This document shows, piece by piece, positions 1 through 8,666 of a stretch of 56,535 nt of DNA. Within the stretch, counting starts at the first letter, position 1, and each line of letters opens with the position of its first letter. The notes below the pieces were generated by a model, which was not told the origin of the DNA, did not search any database, and worked only from the letters and a program-made list of their open reading frames with translations. The translations under genes and the position numbers were made by a program. This stretch comes from an uncultured Clostridia bacterium (GTDB lineage Bacteria > Bacillota > Clostridia > UBA1381), in NCBI GenBank assembly GCA_934487205.1, contig CAKSRS010000006.1:1-56535 (forward strand), read 5' to 3'.

Positions 1-182
1 ATTTGAAGAAACAGAAACGATTACTTGCAGCCTAAACTCAAAGAAATTACTTTAAACTTTGCTCATTTTAATATGAGTTTATTTTGCTGTCACAAAATTT
101 AATGTTTTTTAAAGAAATATCAAAAAGGGCCTCAAACAAAGATCCTTTTTGTAATTTTAGGACTTTTTAAACAGCCCCGTTT
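1..182. other. Intergenic start of window, no gene seen
   Basis: A/T-rich stretch without a convincing reading frame. The only structure I see is an inverted repeat, CAAAAAGG at 121-128 and CCTTTTTG at 144-151. It lies just beyond the stop of the minus-strand phosphatase gene and could be a weak terminator for it, but it has no clear T-run on that strand. Confidence 0.4.
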
Positions 183-824
183 TTATACATTTGCCGGGAG
201 CCGTGTTACAAGCTCCGCCAGGTGCGCGTCCTCGCTTATTTTTTCAAATTCCGCATTTCCGCCATCAATATTAAGCACCGTCACCGACGCATTTGATACC
301 CACGGAATATCCTTCATATCTTCAATTGGACAATTTTGAAAAACGCACATAGCGGCACGAATCGGCGTTGCATGAGTTGCTATGACTACCGTTTTGCTGT
401 CATTTTCCTTTGCAATTTTGCGAATTTCTTTTGTCACACGCTTTGCAAGCTGTTTTACATTTTCCCCGCCGCTGCATGCAGCGTTGCCGATATCATGCAC
501 AAAGGTGTCATATTCTTTACCGTAACGTTCCGAAAGTTCCTCAAATGTGAGTCCTTCCCATTCGCCGGCTTTTATTTCACGCAGATTTTTATCTGCGATT
601 ATATCCACCCCGGCAAGCTTTGCAGTTTCCTCCCCGGTTCTGAACGCACGCTGCAAGTCGCTCGCATACACAATGTCCGGCTTATAGTTGTCAATTATGT
701 ACTTTGCCGTAAGCTTCGCCTGCAGCTCTCCCGTTTCGTTGAGCGGCGTATCGCCTTGCCCGGTAAAGGTTTTTTCCGCATTTGATTTGCTCATTCCGTG
801 GCGAATCAATATTAATTTTGTCAT
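183..824 (-). CDS. Histidine phosphatase family protein (phosphoglycerate mutase-like)
   Basis: A 213-residue member of the histidine phosphatase superfamily. The N-terminal LIRHG motif supplies the phospho-accepting His9. Arg59 (SDLQRAFRTGEE), Glu83 (LREIKAGEWEG) and His151 (IATHATPIR) complete the usual phosphate pocket and acid/base set. The length fits small cytosolic phosphatases of the GpmB/CobC type rather than glycolytic dPGM, so the substrate cannot be assigned. ATG at 824 follows a GGGGGA Shine-Dalgarno. It lies 63 bp downstream of the phosphoglucomutase gene on the same strand and may be co-transcribed with it. A hairpin in that gap (GCTCGCAG/CTGCGGGC) lacks a T-run and may only attenuate read-through. 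Confidence 0.85.
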   Translation of the reverse strand: MTKLILIRHGMSKSNAEKTFTGQGDTPLNETGELQAKLTAKYIIDNYKPDIVYASDLQRAFRTGEETAKLAGVDIIADKNLREIKAGEWEGLTFEELSERYGKEYDTFVHDIGNAACSGGENVKQLAKRVTKEIRKIAKENDSKTVVIATHATPIRAAMCVFQNCPIEDMKDIPWVSNASVTVLNIDGGNAEFEKISEDAHLAELVTRLPANV

Positions 825-887
825 TATTTTCCCCCAAATTTTTTTACCATGCCCGCAGCCTTACGAACTGCGAGCATAGTTATTATC

Positions 888-2585
888 TTAAATATGCAAT
901 TGCCCTTTTACGTCTTCCGCGAGCTTGTCAATAAGTGCATTTCCCGACTCCATGCTACCCGCACATGTGCCGATATACAGCTTAATTTTAGGCTCCGTTC
1001 CGGAAGGACGTACTATAAAATACGTCTTTCCGTCTGACAACTCATACTTCAATACATTCGATTTCGGCAAGCCTGTCTCGTCATGCTGATAATCGGTAAT
1101 TTTATCAACATTCATGCCGATAACGTTTTTAATCGGTTTTTCTCTTATATCAACAAGGATTTTTGACATTTTTTCCATACCGTCTTTGCCCGGCATTGTA
1201 AAGGAAATTGTGCGTTCAGCATAATATCCGTATGTCTTGTAGATATTCTGCAATGCGTCATACAAAGTCATACCCTTTGTCCTGTAGTATGCCGCCATTT
1301 CCGCAATCAGCATCGTCGCAACAACGCCGTCCTTATCGCGCGCATGATTTCCGACAAGATATCCGTAGCTTTCCTCAAATCCGATCAGGAATGTATGATT
1401 TTTCTTCTCGGCAAACTCCGTCATTTTCTCGCCGATATATTTAAAGCCGGTCAAGAGGCTCATGATTTCAATTCCGTATGCTTTTGCAATCGCCGCGGCA
1501 AGTTCGGTTGTTACAATTGTTTTTATTACAACGCCATCTGCCGGAAGTTTACCTTGTTCCTTACGCGCGCGGAGAATATATTCAACAAGCAGCGCACCGG
1601 TCTGATTTCCCGTCAATGTACGGTAAACCCCCTCAGAATCACGCACAACTATACCTACACGGTCGCAATCCGGGTCAGTTCCGATTATCAAATCAACATC
1701 ATTTTTCTTGGCAATCTCAATCGCAATCGTGAATCCTTCCGCATTTTCCGGGTTGGGCGACTTAACCGTCGGGAAATTTCCGTCCTCGTTATCCTGTTCT
1801 TTAACAACAAGCACATTTTTAAAGCCGATTCGCTTTAAGATTTCCTTAATTGGTCTTGAACCCGTTCCGTGGAACGGCGTATAGACAAGTTTCATCGTGT
1901 CCGCAACAGCGTAAACCGCGTCGGGATTTATTTGCTGTGTTTTAATGGTTTCGAGAAATTTCTCGTTAAGTTCCGGCCCGACAATTTCCAAAAGTCCCGC
2001 TTTTTTTGCATCATCAAGCGAAATTACTTTGATATCATTAAATACGTCATATCCGTTAATTGCATCAATGACAATCTGCGCTGCCTCGGGCGGGAGCTGA
2101 CCGCCGTCCGGTCCGTATACCTTAAATCCGTTATACTCCTTCGGATTATGGCTCGCCGTAATCATTACGCCCGCGCCGCAGCCCATTTCTCGTATGCCGA
2201 ATGATACTTCCGGAACGGAATGTACTGTATCAAATAAGTATGCTTTTACGCCGTTTGCCGCCAACGTTTTTGCCGTTTCCTCGGCAAAAATGCGCGAAAA
2301 ATTACGTGTGTCGTATCCTATCAGCACACCCTTATCCGCCGCGTTTTCCTTCTCTACGTATCTTGCAACGCCCTGTGCAGCTCTGCGCACGTTATAAATG
2401 TTCATGCGGTTTTTACCGATACCCAAAATTCCGCGCATACCTGCCGTACCGAATTCCAGCTCACGGTAAAACCGTTCCTCTATTTCCTTTTCATCATTTG
2501 CAATGCCGCGAAGTTCTTGTTTTTCCTCTTCGGACAGAAGATTTGAATTAAGCCATCTTTCATAATCAATTTTGTAATCAGACAT
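888..2585 (-). CDS. pgcA: Phospho-sugar mutase (phosphoglucomutase/phosphomannomutase)
   Basis: Interconverts glucose-1-phosphate and glucose-6-phosphate (or the mannose equivalents) in the cytosol. From the chosen ATG at 2585 the protein has 565 residues, close to Bacillus PgcA. The four signature loops of the alpha-D-phosphohexomutase family are present in order: phosphoserine loop TASHNPKEYNG (Ser145), metal loop GTDPDCDRVG, sugar loop GFEESYGY and phosphate loop RPSGTEPKIK. The frame is open a further 34 codons upstream, but the 2585 ATG has an AGAGAGG ribosome binding site and a sigma-A promoter 40-70 bp upstream, and matches the family start (SDYKIDYERWL). Together with pgi and galT in this window it fits galactose/glycogen-type sugar phosphate metabolism. 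Confidence 0.93.
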   Translation of the reverse strand: MSDYKIDYERWLNSNLLSEEEKQELRGIANDEKEIEERFYRELEFGTAGMRGILGIGKNRMNIYNVRRAAQGVARYVEKENAADKGVLIGYDTRNFSRIFAEETAKTLAANGVKAYLFDTVHSVPEVSFGIREMGCGAGVMITASHNPKEYNGFKVYGPDGGQLPPEAAQIVIDAINGYDVFNDIKVISLDDAKKAGLLEIVGPELNEKFLETIKTQQINPDAVYAVADTMKLVYTPFHGTGSRPIKEILKRIGFKNVLVVKEQDNEDGNFPTVKSPNPENAEGFTIAIEIAKKNDVDLIIGTDPDCDRVGIVVRDSEGVYRTLTGNQTGALLVEYILRARKEQGKLPADGVVIKTIVTTELAAAIAKAYGIEIMSLLTGFKYIGEKMTEFAEKKNHTFLIGFEESYGYLVGNHARDKDGVVATMLIAEMAAYYRTKGMTLYDALQNIYKTYGYYAERTISFTMPGKDGMEKMSKILVDIREKPIKNVIGMNVDKITDYQHDETGLPKSNVLKYELSDGKTYFIVRPSGTEPKIKLYIGTCAGSMESGNALIDKLAEDVKGQLHI

Positions 2586-2624
2586 GTTGTATAATTCCTC
2601 TCTTACATAAAATCTACATTTAAT

Positions 2625-2653
2625 ATTATAACCTATATCCGTCTGTTTTTCAA
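2625..2653 (-). promoter_or_regulatory. Sigma-A promoter for pgcA
   Basis: On the minus strand TTGAAA (2653-2648), a 17-bp spacer and TATAAT (2630-2625) lie just upstream of the phosphoglucomutase start. Near-consensus hexamers and ideal spacing. Confidence 0.8.
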
Positions 2654-2741
2654 CCGTTTTGCACTTATTTTTTATATAATTGTGCAAATTTTCATTTTAC
2701 ATAAATATTTTATCAAAAAAATCATCATGAAGCATAATAAA

Positions 2742-2773
2742 GCCGCGGTAAAATGCATGCACCTCACCGCGGC
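2742..2773 (-). terminator. Intrinsic terminator after thrC
   Basis: Perfect 8-bp GC-rich stem GCCGCGGT (2742-2749)/ACCGCGGC (2766-2773) directly after the thrC stop codon. On the minus strand it is followed by a short T-rich tract (TTTATTATG). Confidence 0.75.
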
Positions 2774-2779
2774 AATAAA

Positions 2780-4282
2780 TTATCCTATCTGCAGAAAATC
2801 GTTTACAACCTGCATCATTTGCTCTTTTTCACAAACATTATCAAACAGTTTCAGTTTATTTTTGAGTTCCCCAAGCGCCTTAGGAATATCCGTTCCGCTC
2901 AAATCGGAAAGTTCGGAAAGCAGCGTAAACTCGTCTTTTCCGGCAACAAATCCGTGACCGTTAAGTGCAATAAGTACGCTCTGACTGAATTTGAACGGAC
3001 TCGCCGTCGACGCAATTACCGTTTTTGTGGTATCGCCGGTATCACGAACATATTCATCATAAACCGACGCGGCAACCGCCGTATGTGTATCAATCACATA
3101 ACCAAACTCATCGCGGCACTTTTTAATCGCCTGCATTGTTTGATTATCATCGGCACAGCCGGCGCTGAAAATAGCGTCAATCTTATTTTTGATGTCCTTG
3201 CCGACCTCATATTTTCCGACTGTCGACAGTTCCTTCATAAGCTCGCTGATAACTTTATCATCACTTCCCGACAAATCATACAAAAATCTCTCCAAGTTGC
3301 TGGAAATCAAAATATCCATTGACGGCGAAATCGTAGTATGAAAATCGCGGTTTTTGTCATAGACTCCGGTTTTGATAAAATCTGTAAGTACATTATTTTT
3401 ATTTGATGCGCAAATAAATCTGTTTACGGGCAAACCCATTTTAAATGCATAGTACGCCGCAAGAATATTTCCGAAATTCCCCGTAGGAACAACGATATTG
3501 ATTTTGTCGCCGCACTTGATTTCTCCGCCGTCAAGCATATCGGCATAAGCGGAAAAATAATAGACAATCTGCGGTACAAGACGTCCCCAGTTTATCGAAT
3601 TTGCGCTCGAGAGTTTAAAGCCGTTCTTTGCAAGAAGGGACGCATATTCCTCATCGGTGAAAATACGTTTTACACCGTTTTGAGCATCATCAAAATTACC
3701 CAAAACCGCTGAAACACCGACATTCTCCCCCTCCTGCGTAATCATTTGCAGCTTTTGTATCTCCGATACGCCCTTATCGGGATAAAATACGATTATTCTT
3801 GTCCCCTCAACATCACGGAACCCTTCCAGCGCAGCCTTTCCCGTATCGCCGGACGTTGCTACAAGGATAACAACTTCATCATTTTCATTCGTCTTTTTCA
3901 TGGACGTTGTCAAAAGATGCGGCAAAATCTGCAGCGCCATATCCTTAAATGCACATGTGGGGCCGTGCCAAAGTTCAAGTATATACTTGCTCTCGTCCAG
4001 TTTATAAACCGGCGCAATATTCTCCGTCCCGAACTTTTCCTTAGTATAGGCGTTTTCTATACAATTTTTCAATTCATCTTCCGTAAAATCAGTCAGAAAT
4101 TTCGCAAGAATTGTATATGCTCTTTCCCTGTATGTCAGCTTTGCAAGATCCAAAATTTCCTCATTTGATATATGCGGAATACTATCGGGCACAAACAATC
4201 CGCCCTCCTCCGAAAGTCCTTTTTTTATAGCCTCGGCAGAAGTTATCGAAATTTTACTGTTCCGCGTACTTTTGTAATGCAT
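2780..4282 (-). CDS. thrC: Threonine synthase
   Basis: PLP enzyme converting O-phosphohomoserine to threonine. The 500-residue length and the N-terminal STRNSKISITSAEAIKKGLSEEGGLFVP region are typical of the long ThrC subfamily (E. coli/yeast type). The PLP lysine is Lys113 in HGPTCAFKDMALQ, and the phosphate cup region reads ATSGDTGKAALEG. ATG at 4282 is chosen over an in-frame TTG six codons upstream because AAAGGAAA lies at good spacing before it. The gene is last in a run pgi, small P-loop protein, thrC (gaps about 22-26 bp) and is followed by a strong hairpin. No T-box or other leader is seen directly in front of it. Confidence 0.95.
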   Translation of the reverse strand: MHYKSTRNSKISITSAEAIKKGLSEEGGLFVPDSIPHISNEEILDLAKLTYRERAYTILAKFLTDFTEDELKNCIENAYTKEKFGTENIAPVYKLDESKYILELWHGPTCAFKDMALQILPHLLTTSMKKTNENDEVVILVATSGDTGKAALEGFRDVEGTRIIVFYPDKGVSEIQKLQMITQEGENVGVSAVLGNFDDAQNGVKRIFTDEEYASLLAKNGFKLSSANSINWGRLVPQIVYYFSAYADMLDGGEIKCGDKINIVVPTGNFGNILAAYYAFKMGLPVNRFICASNKNNVLTDFIKTGVYDKNRDFHTTISPSMDILISSNLERFLYDLSGSDDKVISELMKELSTVGKYEVGKDIKNKIDAIFSAGCADDNQTMQAIKKCRDEFGYVIDTHTAVAASVYDEYVRDTGDTTKTVIASTASPFKFSQSVLIALNGHGFVAGKDEFTLLSELSDLSGTDIPKALGELKNKLKLFDNVCEKEQMMQVVNDFLQIG

Positions 4283-4304
4283 TTTAGGTTTTCCTTTCAA
4301 CGGT

Positions 4305-4715
4305 TTATTTTACGTACTTCTTGATATATTCCGGCGCGTCAGCCTTATCAATTGATACCGATAATTCAAAATTGATATCATACTTTTTGCCCAAATCCTC
4401 AACTCTTGCAAGGAATTGCTCAAAACCTTCAATATCCTTAACGATTTTAAGTGTCCCGTCAACAAAAATATTTGTAATATCAAAATTTCCGCTTACAATA
4501 CCGCAAATAAATCCGAAAAATTCTTTCCATGAATTAATATCAAAGTCAGATGTATCTGCCATTCTTACCTTTGATGTTATATTGTACATATTTTGAGAGG
4601 TGTTGTTACTGATGAAAACAACATTTCCTTCCGCATTTTCCGCAGAAGTGTTTACATTATCAATCAATACCTTTGTTTTGCCTGTTCCTTTTGTTCCGAT
4701 TAGAAGTTCTACCAT
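4305..4715 (-). CDS. Small P-loop ATP-binding protein of unknown function
   Basis: A 136-residue protein starting with a beta-strand and Walker A loop, GTKGTGKT at residues 7-14. A hydrophobic strand ending in Asp (NIFVDG, near residue 82-87) is a plausible Walker B. No further domain is visible, so this is a minimal nucleotide-binding fold. Proteins of this type in Clostridia are often annotated only as ATP-binding or PilT-like, and I would not assign a pilus role. ATG at 4715 has an excellent AAAAGGAGG site. It sits between pgi and thrC with short gaps, suggesting co-transcription, but the neighbours do not reveal a function. Confidence 0.7.
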   Translation of the reverse strand: MVELLIGTKGTGKTKVLIDNVNTSAENAEGNVVFISNNTSQNMYNITSKVRMADTSDFDINSWKEFFGFICGIVSGNFDITNIFVDGTLKIVKDIEGFEQFLARVEDLGKKYDINFELSVSIDKADAPEYIKKYVK

Positions 4716-4741
4716 AGTGACTTCCTCCTTTTAAATTTAAT

Positions 4742-6094
4742 TTATTCGCTGAGTCTTTTTTCGAGAGCCTCTTTTTCAGACTCATACCCGGGCTTGCCCA
4801 AAAGTGCAAACATATTCTTTTTGTATGCCTCAACGCCCGGCTGATTGAACGGATTTACGCCCAGAAGATAACCGGAAATTCCGCATGCTTTTTCGAAGAA
4901 ATAAACCAGCATACCAAAATTATATGCGTCCAGTTTCGGTACCGTTACCGAAAGCTGAGGCACACCGCCGTCCGTGTGCGCAAGGCATACGCCCTCGGAA
5001 GCTTTTTTGTTTACATAGCTCATGTTTTTGCCCGCCAGGAAGTTCAAACCGTCGATGTTTTCTGCATCTTCTTTAATTACAATATCTTTTGTAGGTTCTG
5101 AAACCAATATTGCAGTTTCAAACAGTATTCTCTGTCCTTCCTGAATATATTGACCCATTGAGTGCAAATCCGTTGAGAAATCTGCAGCCGCCGGGAAAAT
5201 ACCTTTATTATCCTTACCTTCGGATTCGCCGTAAAGCTGTTTCCACCATTCGCCGAAGTAGTGGAGCGCCGGCTCAAAATTGACTATCATCTCCACGTTT
5301 TTACCCTTACGCAAAAGTGCATTGCGCACTACCGCATACTGATAACATTCATTTTCCGCAACATCGGGGTTTGCGTACAATTTCTGCGCGTCTGCCGCTC
5401 CCTTCATCATTGCGTCAATATCTATTCCCGCCGCGGCAATCGGCAAAAGTCCGACAGCCGTCAGAACGGAATATCTTCCGCCCACGTCATCGCTTATGAC
5501 AAAACTTTCATATCCTTCCGCATCGGCAAGATTTTTAAGCGCGCCGCGTTTTGCATCGGTTGTGGCGTAAATTCTTGTTCTCGCCTCGTCCTTGCCGTAC
5601 TTCTTTTCCAAAAGTTCACGGAAAATTCTGAACGCAATCGCCGGTTCGGTTGTCGTTCCCGATTTGGAAATTACGTTTACCGAAAAGTCCTTGCCGTCCA
5701 CATATTCAAGCAAATCCGCAAGATATGTCGAGCTTATGCTGTTGCCGGCATAAACTATCGCCGGTCCGTTTCTCTTTTCGCCGTCAAGTGAATTATAAAA
5801 CGAATGGCTCAGCATTTCAATCGCCGCTCTTGCGCCGAGATACGAGCCGCCTATGCCGATTACTACCAGCACGTCGCTGTCATTGCGGATTTTCTCCGCC
5901 GCCTTTTTAATTCTCGCAAATTCTTCCTTATCATAATCGGTCGGAAGATTTACCCAACCGAGAAAGTCGTTGCCTGCACCGGTTTTATTATGAAGCATTT
6001 CATGTGCAACCTTCACATATTCCTTCATATCCTCAATTTCGTGTTCCGAAACAAAAGGAAGTGCTTTTTTATAATTGAAATTAATTTTTTCCAC
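4742..6094 (-). CDS. pgi: Glucose-6-phosphate isomerase
   Basis: Interconverts glucose-6-phosphate and fructose-6-phosphate in glycolysis/gluconeogenesis. The 450-residue length is that of the short bacterial Pgi class (Bacillus/Clostridium). Visible sugar-phosphate isomerase motifs are GIGGSYLGARA (residues 80-90), SKSGTTTEPA and the MGQYIQEGQ segment containing the catalytic glutamate. Translation starts at GTG (6094) after a TTGGAGGAA Shine-Dalgarno. It is the first gene of a probable pgi, P-loop protein, thrC transcription unit and is read divergently from smpB. Confidence 0.96.
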   Translation of the reverse strand: MEKINFNYKKALPFVSEHEIEDMKEYVKVAHEMLHNKTGAGNDFLGWVNLPTDYDKEEFARIKKAAEKIRNDSDVLVVIGIGGSYLGARAAIEMLSHSFYNSLDGEKRNGPAIVYAGNSISSTYLADLLEYVDGKDFSVNVISKSGTTTEPAIAFRIFRELLEKKYGKDEARTRIYATTDAKRGALKNLADAEGYESFVISDDVGGRYSVLTAVGLLPIAAAGIDIDAMMKGAADAQKLYANPDVAENECYQYAVVRNALLRKGKNVEMIVNFEPALHYFGEWWKQLYGESEGKDNKGIFPAAADFSTDLHSMGQYIQEGQRILFETAILVSEPTKDIVIKEDAENIDGLNFLAGKNMSYVNKKASEGVCLAHTDGGVPQLSVTVPKLDAYNFGMLVYFFEKACGISGYLLGVNPFNQPGVEAYKKNMFALLGKPGYESEKEALEKRLSE

Positions 6095-6135
6095 TTTTAA
6101 GTTCCTCCAATTGATAAAAATAATTTCTTACTTCT

Positions 6136-6164
6136 ATTTTAATACAAAATGTCATATAAATCAA
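6136..6164 (-). promoter_or_regulatory. Sigma-A promoter for pgi
   Basis: Minus-strand TTGATT (6164-6159), 17-bp spacer, TAAAAT (6141-6136), about 40 bp upstream of the GTG start of pgi. Confidence 0.65.
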
Positions 6165-6255
6165 GTTTTTTTTGTAAATTTTTCGTTAAACTATTTTATT
6201 TTTTATAAATTTATGATATACTTATATCAAAACCACCCAAAAAGGAGGATTTGAC

Positions 6256-6717
6256 TTGGAAAACATCAAAACTCTTGCGCAAAACAAAAAGGCAAGACAC
6301 GACTATTTTGTTACAGATACAATCGAGTGCGGAATTGAACTTTTCGGCACGGAAGTGAAATCCGTCCGCCTCGGCAAGGTTAATATAGCCGACGCATACG
6401 CATCGGTGGACAACGGCGAAGTATTCGTAAAAGGCATGAACATAAGTCCGTACGAGCAGGGGAACATCTTCAACCGCGACCCGCTGCGCTGTAAGAAACT
6501 TCTTCTTCACAAAAGCGAAATCCGCCGGCTTATCGGCGAAGTAAAACAAGCGGGATATTCTCTTATCCCCCTTTCAGTCTATCTGAAGGGTTCACGCGTT
6601 AAAGTTTCCCTCGGTGTCTGCAATGGCAAAAAGCTTTATGACAAGCGCGCCGACCTGCAAACGCGCGATGCAAAGCGAAACATGGATCGTGCATTTAAAG
6701 AACAGAACAATCGTTAA
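6256..6717 (+). CDS. smpB: SsrA-binding protein SmpB
   Basis: Binds tmRNA and delivers it to stalled ribosomes in trans-translation. The 153-residue protein shows the complete SmpB pattern: the N-terminal NKKARHDYFVTDTIECGIEL strand, GTEVKSVR, the ISPYEQGN loop, LLLHKSEIRRL, and a basic C-terminal tail (DKRADLQTRDAKRNMDRAFK) that acts in the decoding centre. The start is TTG at 6256, fixed by AAAGGAGG at 6241-6248. In many Firmicutes smpB sits next to rnr; here rnr is 13 kb away, and no ssrA gene follows. A hairpin terminator closes the transcript. Confidence 0.97.
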   Translation: MENIKTLAQNKKARHDYFVTDTIECGIELFGTEVKSVRLGKVNIADAYASVDNGEVFVKGMNISPYEQGNIFNRDPLRCKKLLLHKSEIRRLIGEVKQAGYSLIPLSVYLKGSRVKVSLGVCNGKKLYDKRADLQTRDAKRNMDRAFKEQNNR

Positions 6718-6729
6718 TAGCTTTTTATA

Positions 6730-6768
6730 AAGAACAGACTGCGGCAAAATCGCTGCAGTCTGTTTCTT
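6730..6768 (+). terminator. Shared bidirectional terminator smpB / DUF378 gene
   Basis: Imperfect inverted repeat built on CAGACTGC (from 6735) and GCAGTCTG (to 6762), with flanking A and T tracts that extend the stem. It ends smpB on the plus strand and lies against the stop codon of the convergent small membrane protein gene. Confidence 0.75.
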
Positions 6769-6970
6769 ATCTTTCCTTCTTATCCTTGAACAAAATTCCG
6801 ATTGCCCAAAGTCCGGCAATGCCGACAAGCGTAAAAATTATTCTTGACAGCACGGAACTCTGTCCGCCGAACAACGCACCTACTATATCGAATTTAAAAA
6901 TTCCCACACTGCCCCAGTTTATCGCACCGATAATCACCAGCGTTAATGCAATATTATCAATAGTGTTCAT
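6767..6970 (-). CDS. DUF378 family small membrane protein
   Basis: A 67-residue protein with two predicted membrane segments (about residues 6-28 and 40-60) flanking a short loop, and a charged KDKKER C-terminus. The INWGSVGIFKFDIVGALFGG segment followed by IIFTLVGIAGLW is the hallmark of the DUF378 family (YuzA-like), whose function is unknown. ATG at 6970 follows AAGGAAGGAG. It is monocistronic and convergent with smpB, with its 3' end against the shared terminator. Confidence 0.8.
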   Translation of the reverse strand: MNTIDNIALTLVIIGAINWGSVGIFKFDIVGALFGGQSSVLSRIIFTLVGIAGLWAIGILFKDKKER

Positions 6971-7090
6971 TGTTATTCTCCTTCCTTATTTAGTATGAAA
7001 ACTTAAGTTTTTTTCATTTTCATCAATATTGTACCCCGTTTTATCATAATATATTATTACATTTATGAATAAATATAATCGAGGTGAAAT

Positions 7091-7501
7091 ATGAAAAAAA
7101 TGTATTTTTTAACCATTGCTTTAATTTTACTGATTGCTGTCGGATTTATTATTTTTTCCGGTGATACAAATATGCTGAATGTGCGCTTTTTATCGTCATA
7201 CGGAATTATCGTAAGCGAAAAAGCGGCATATTTCGAGGAAATGACAATCCCCGCTGAATTTGATGAAATGTATTCGCAGTACAATCTTATGCAGCTTGAG
7301 TGCGGTCTTGACTTATCGCGGTATCGCGGCAAAAATGCCGTGCGCTATACATATGAAATTCTGAATTTTCCCGAAAGCGACGCCCTTGTTTACGCAAACG
7401 TATTCTGCGTCCGCGGAAAGCCGATTGCCGGCGACATAACATGCCCGTCAATTGACGGTTTTACAAAACCGCTGAATTTTTTGCAGACATTAAAGCAATG
7501 A
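7091..7501 (+). CDS. DUF4830-like exported or membrane-anchored protein
   Basis: 136 residues with one N-terminal hydrophobic segment (residues 4-22) that serves as a signal peptide or anchor; the rest should be extracytoplasmic. The body (EEMTIPAEFDEMYSQYNLMQ, DLSRYRGKNAVRYTYEILNFP, ANVFCVRGKPIAGDI) matches my recollection of DUF4830, a family seen in sporulating Clostridia. The function is unknown. ATG at 7091 has GAGGTG eight bases upstream. It is convergent with spoVAC and the two coding ends overlap by 12 bp. Confidence 0.65.
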   Translation: MKKMYFLTIALILLIAVGFIIFSGDTNMLNVRFLSSYGIIVSEKAAYFEEMTIPAEFDEMYSQYNLMQLECGLDLSRYRGKNAVRYTYEILNFPESDALVYANVFCVRGKPIAGDITCPSIDGFTKPLNFLQTLKQ

Positions 7502-7927
7502 CACAATCCAATACCAGACTCCGGCAACAAATGCCGCGCTTACTCCGTAAACAATAACGGGTCCGGCAATGGTGAAAATCTTTGTCCCGACGCCCATAAC
7601 AAATCCTTCGGTGCGCGCCTCGATAGCGGGCGACGCTACGGAATTCGCAAATCCCGTAATCGGCACAATTGTACCGGCGCCGGCATGTTTTGCAAGTTTC
7701 GGATATATATCAAGCCCCGTAAGCAGAACGCCCAAAAATATTAATGTTACGGAAACAGCCGTTGCCGTAAGTTCTTCATTCATTCCGAAATTTCCGTACA
7801 CCGTAAACAAAAGCTGACCTATCGTACATATTGCGCCGCCGAAAAGGAATGCCTTTACGCAGTCCGCCGTCAGTTTGGACGGCGGCGCTTTCTTTTCCGC
7901 AAGTTTTTTGTATTCGTTTTTATCCAT
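7490..7927 (-). CDS. spoVAC: Stage V sporulation protein AC
   Basis: Membrane protein of the SpoVA channel that moves dipicolinic acid into the forespore and out at germination. The 145-residue protein has about four hydrophobic segments and the SpoVAC signature: FLFGGAICTIGQ, then GAGTIVPITGFANSVASPAIE, EGFVMGVGTKIF and AGPVIVYG. ATG at 7927 with AAAGGA nine bases upstream is preferred to an in-frame TTG eight codons earlier. It follows sigE by 20 bp on the same strand. Normally spoVAC sits in a multigene spoVA operon read by sigma-G; spoVAD and spoVAE are not adjacent here. I saw no convincing sigma-G promoter in the short gap. Confidence 0.88.
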   Translation of the reverse strand: MDKNEYKKLAEKKAPPSKLTADCVKAFLFGGAICTIGQLLFTVYGNFGMNEELTATAVSVTLIFLGVLLTGLDIYPKLAKHAGAGTIVPITGFANSVASPAIEARTEGFVMGVGTKIFTIAGPVIVYGVSAAFVAGVWYWIVSLL

Positions 7928-7947
7928 TCCAATCAATCCTTTCAATC

Positions 7948-8649
7948 TCAATTCATTCTTAATATTTCCTTTTTCAGTCTTTTTATTATTCTTTTTTCAA
8001 GTCTTGAGATATATGATTGTGAAATTCCCATTAAGTCCGCCACTTCTTTTTGTGTCTTTTCCTTGTTTCCGCACAAGCCGAACCGCAGACGCATTATCTC
8101 CTGCTCGCGCTTTGACAGTTTTTCCATCGCAATGGATAAAAGTTTTATATCCACTTCTTTTTCGATGCTTTGATATGTAACGTCATTATCCGTCCCAAGA
8201 ATATCGGACAGCAGCAGTTCATTCCCGTCCCAATCGACATTAAGCGGCTCATCAATTGAAATCTCAGTTTTAACATTTTGATTTTTACGCAAATACATCA
8301 GAATTTCATTTTCAATACACCTTGACGCGTATGTGGCAAGCTTAATATTTTTATCCGGACGGAATGTATTGATTGCTTTTATCAGACCAATTGTGCCTAT
8401 TGAAATCAAATCCTCAACATTTATTCCCGTATTTTCAAACTTGCGCGCTATATATACCACCAGTCTGAGATTATGCTCAATCAGCATAGTTTTTACGCGT
8501 TCTTCATCAATATGCTCCAAAAGCCGTTCTTCTTCATCACGTTCAAGCGGCGCCGGCAGCACGTCCTGACCGCCGATATATAAAATCTCCCTCGGCGAGC
8601 CGCAAATATCGGCAATCCTTTCCTTTAATCCGTTAATCAATGTCAGCAT
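7948..8649 (-). CDS. sigE: RNA polymerase sporulation sigma factor SigE
   Basis: Mother-cell-specific sigma-70 family factor acting after septation. The 233 residues contain region 2 (NLRLVVYIARKFENTGINVEDLISIG...LATYASRCIENEILMYLR) and the region 4 helix-turn-helix (EKTQKEVADLMGISQSYISRLEKRIIKRL), very close to Bacillus SigE. The first 23 residues resemble the inhibitory pro-sequence; by comparison, processing would fall before YIGG at residues 24-27, four residues earlier than in B. subtilis. ATG at 8649 follows AGAAAGGA, 17 bp after the spoIIGA stop. Coupling to spoIIGA is the conserved arrangement; the usual downstream sigG is replaced by spoVAC. Confidence 0.96.
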   Translation of the reverse strand: MLTLINGLKERIADICGSPREILYIGGQDVLPAPLERDEEERLLEHIDEERVKTMLIEHNLRLVVYIARKFENTGINVEDLISIGTIGLIKAINTFRPDKNIKLATYASRCIENEILMYLRKNQNVKTEISIDEPLNVDWDGNELLLSDILGTDNDVTYQSIEKEVDIKLLSIAMEKLSKREQEIMRLRFGLCGNKEKTQKEVADLMGISQSYISRLEKRIIKRLKKEILRMN

Positions 8650-8666
8650 TTTTACGCATATCCTTT

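Noticed and set aside
4283..4304. Amino-acid-responsive leader directly before thrC
   Set aside because: Only 22 bp separate thrC from the previous gene; there is no room for a riboswitch or attenuator.
6720..6766. tmRNA gene downstream of smpB
   Set aside because: Only a terminator fits in the short gap; no tRNA-like ends or tag reading frame are present.
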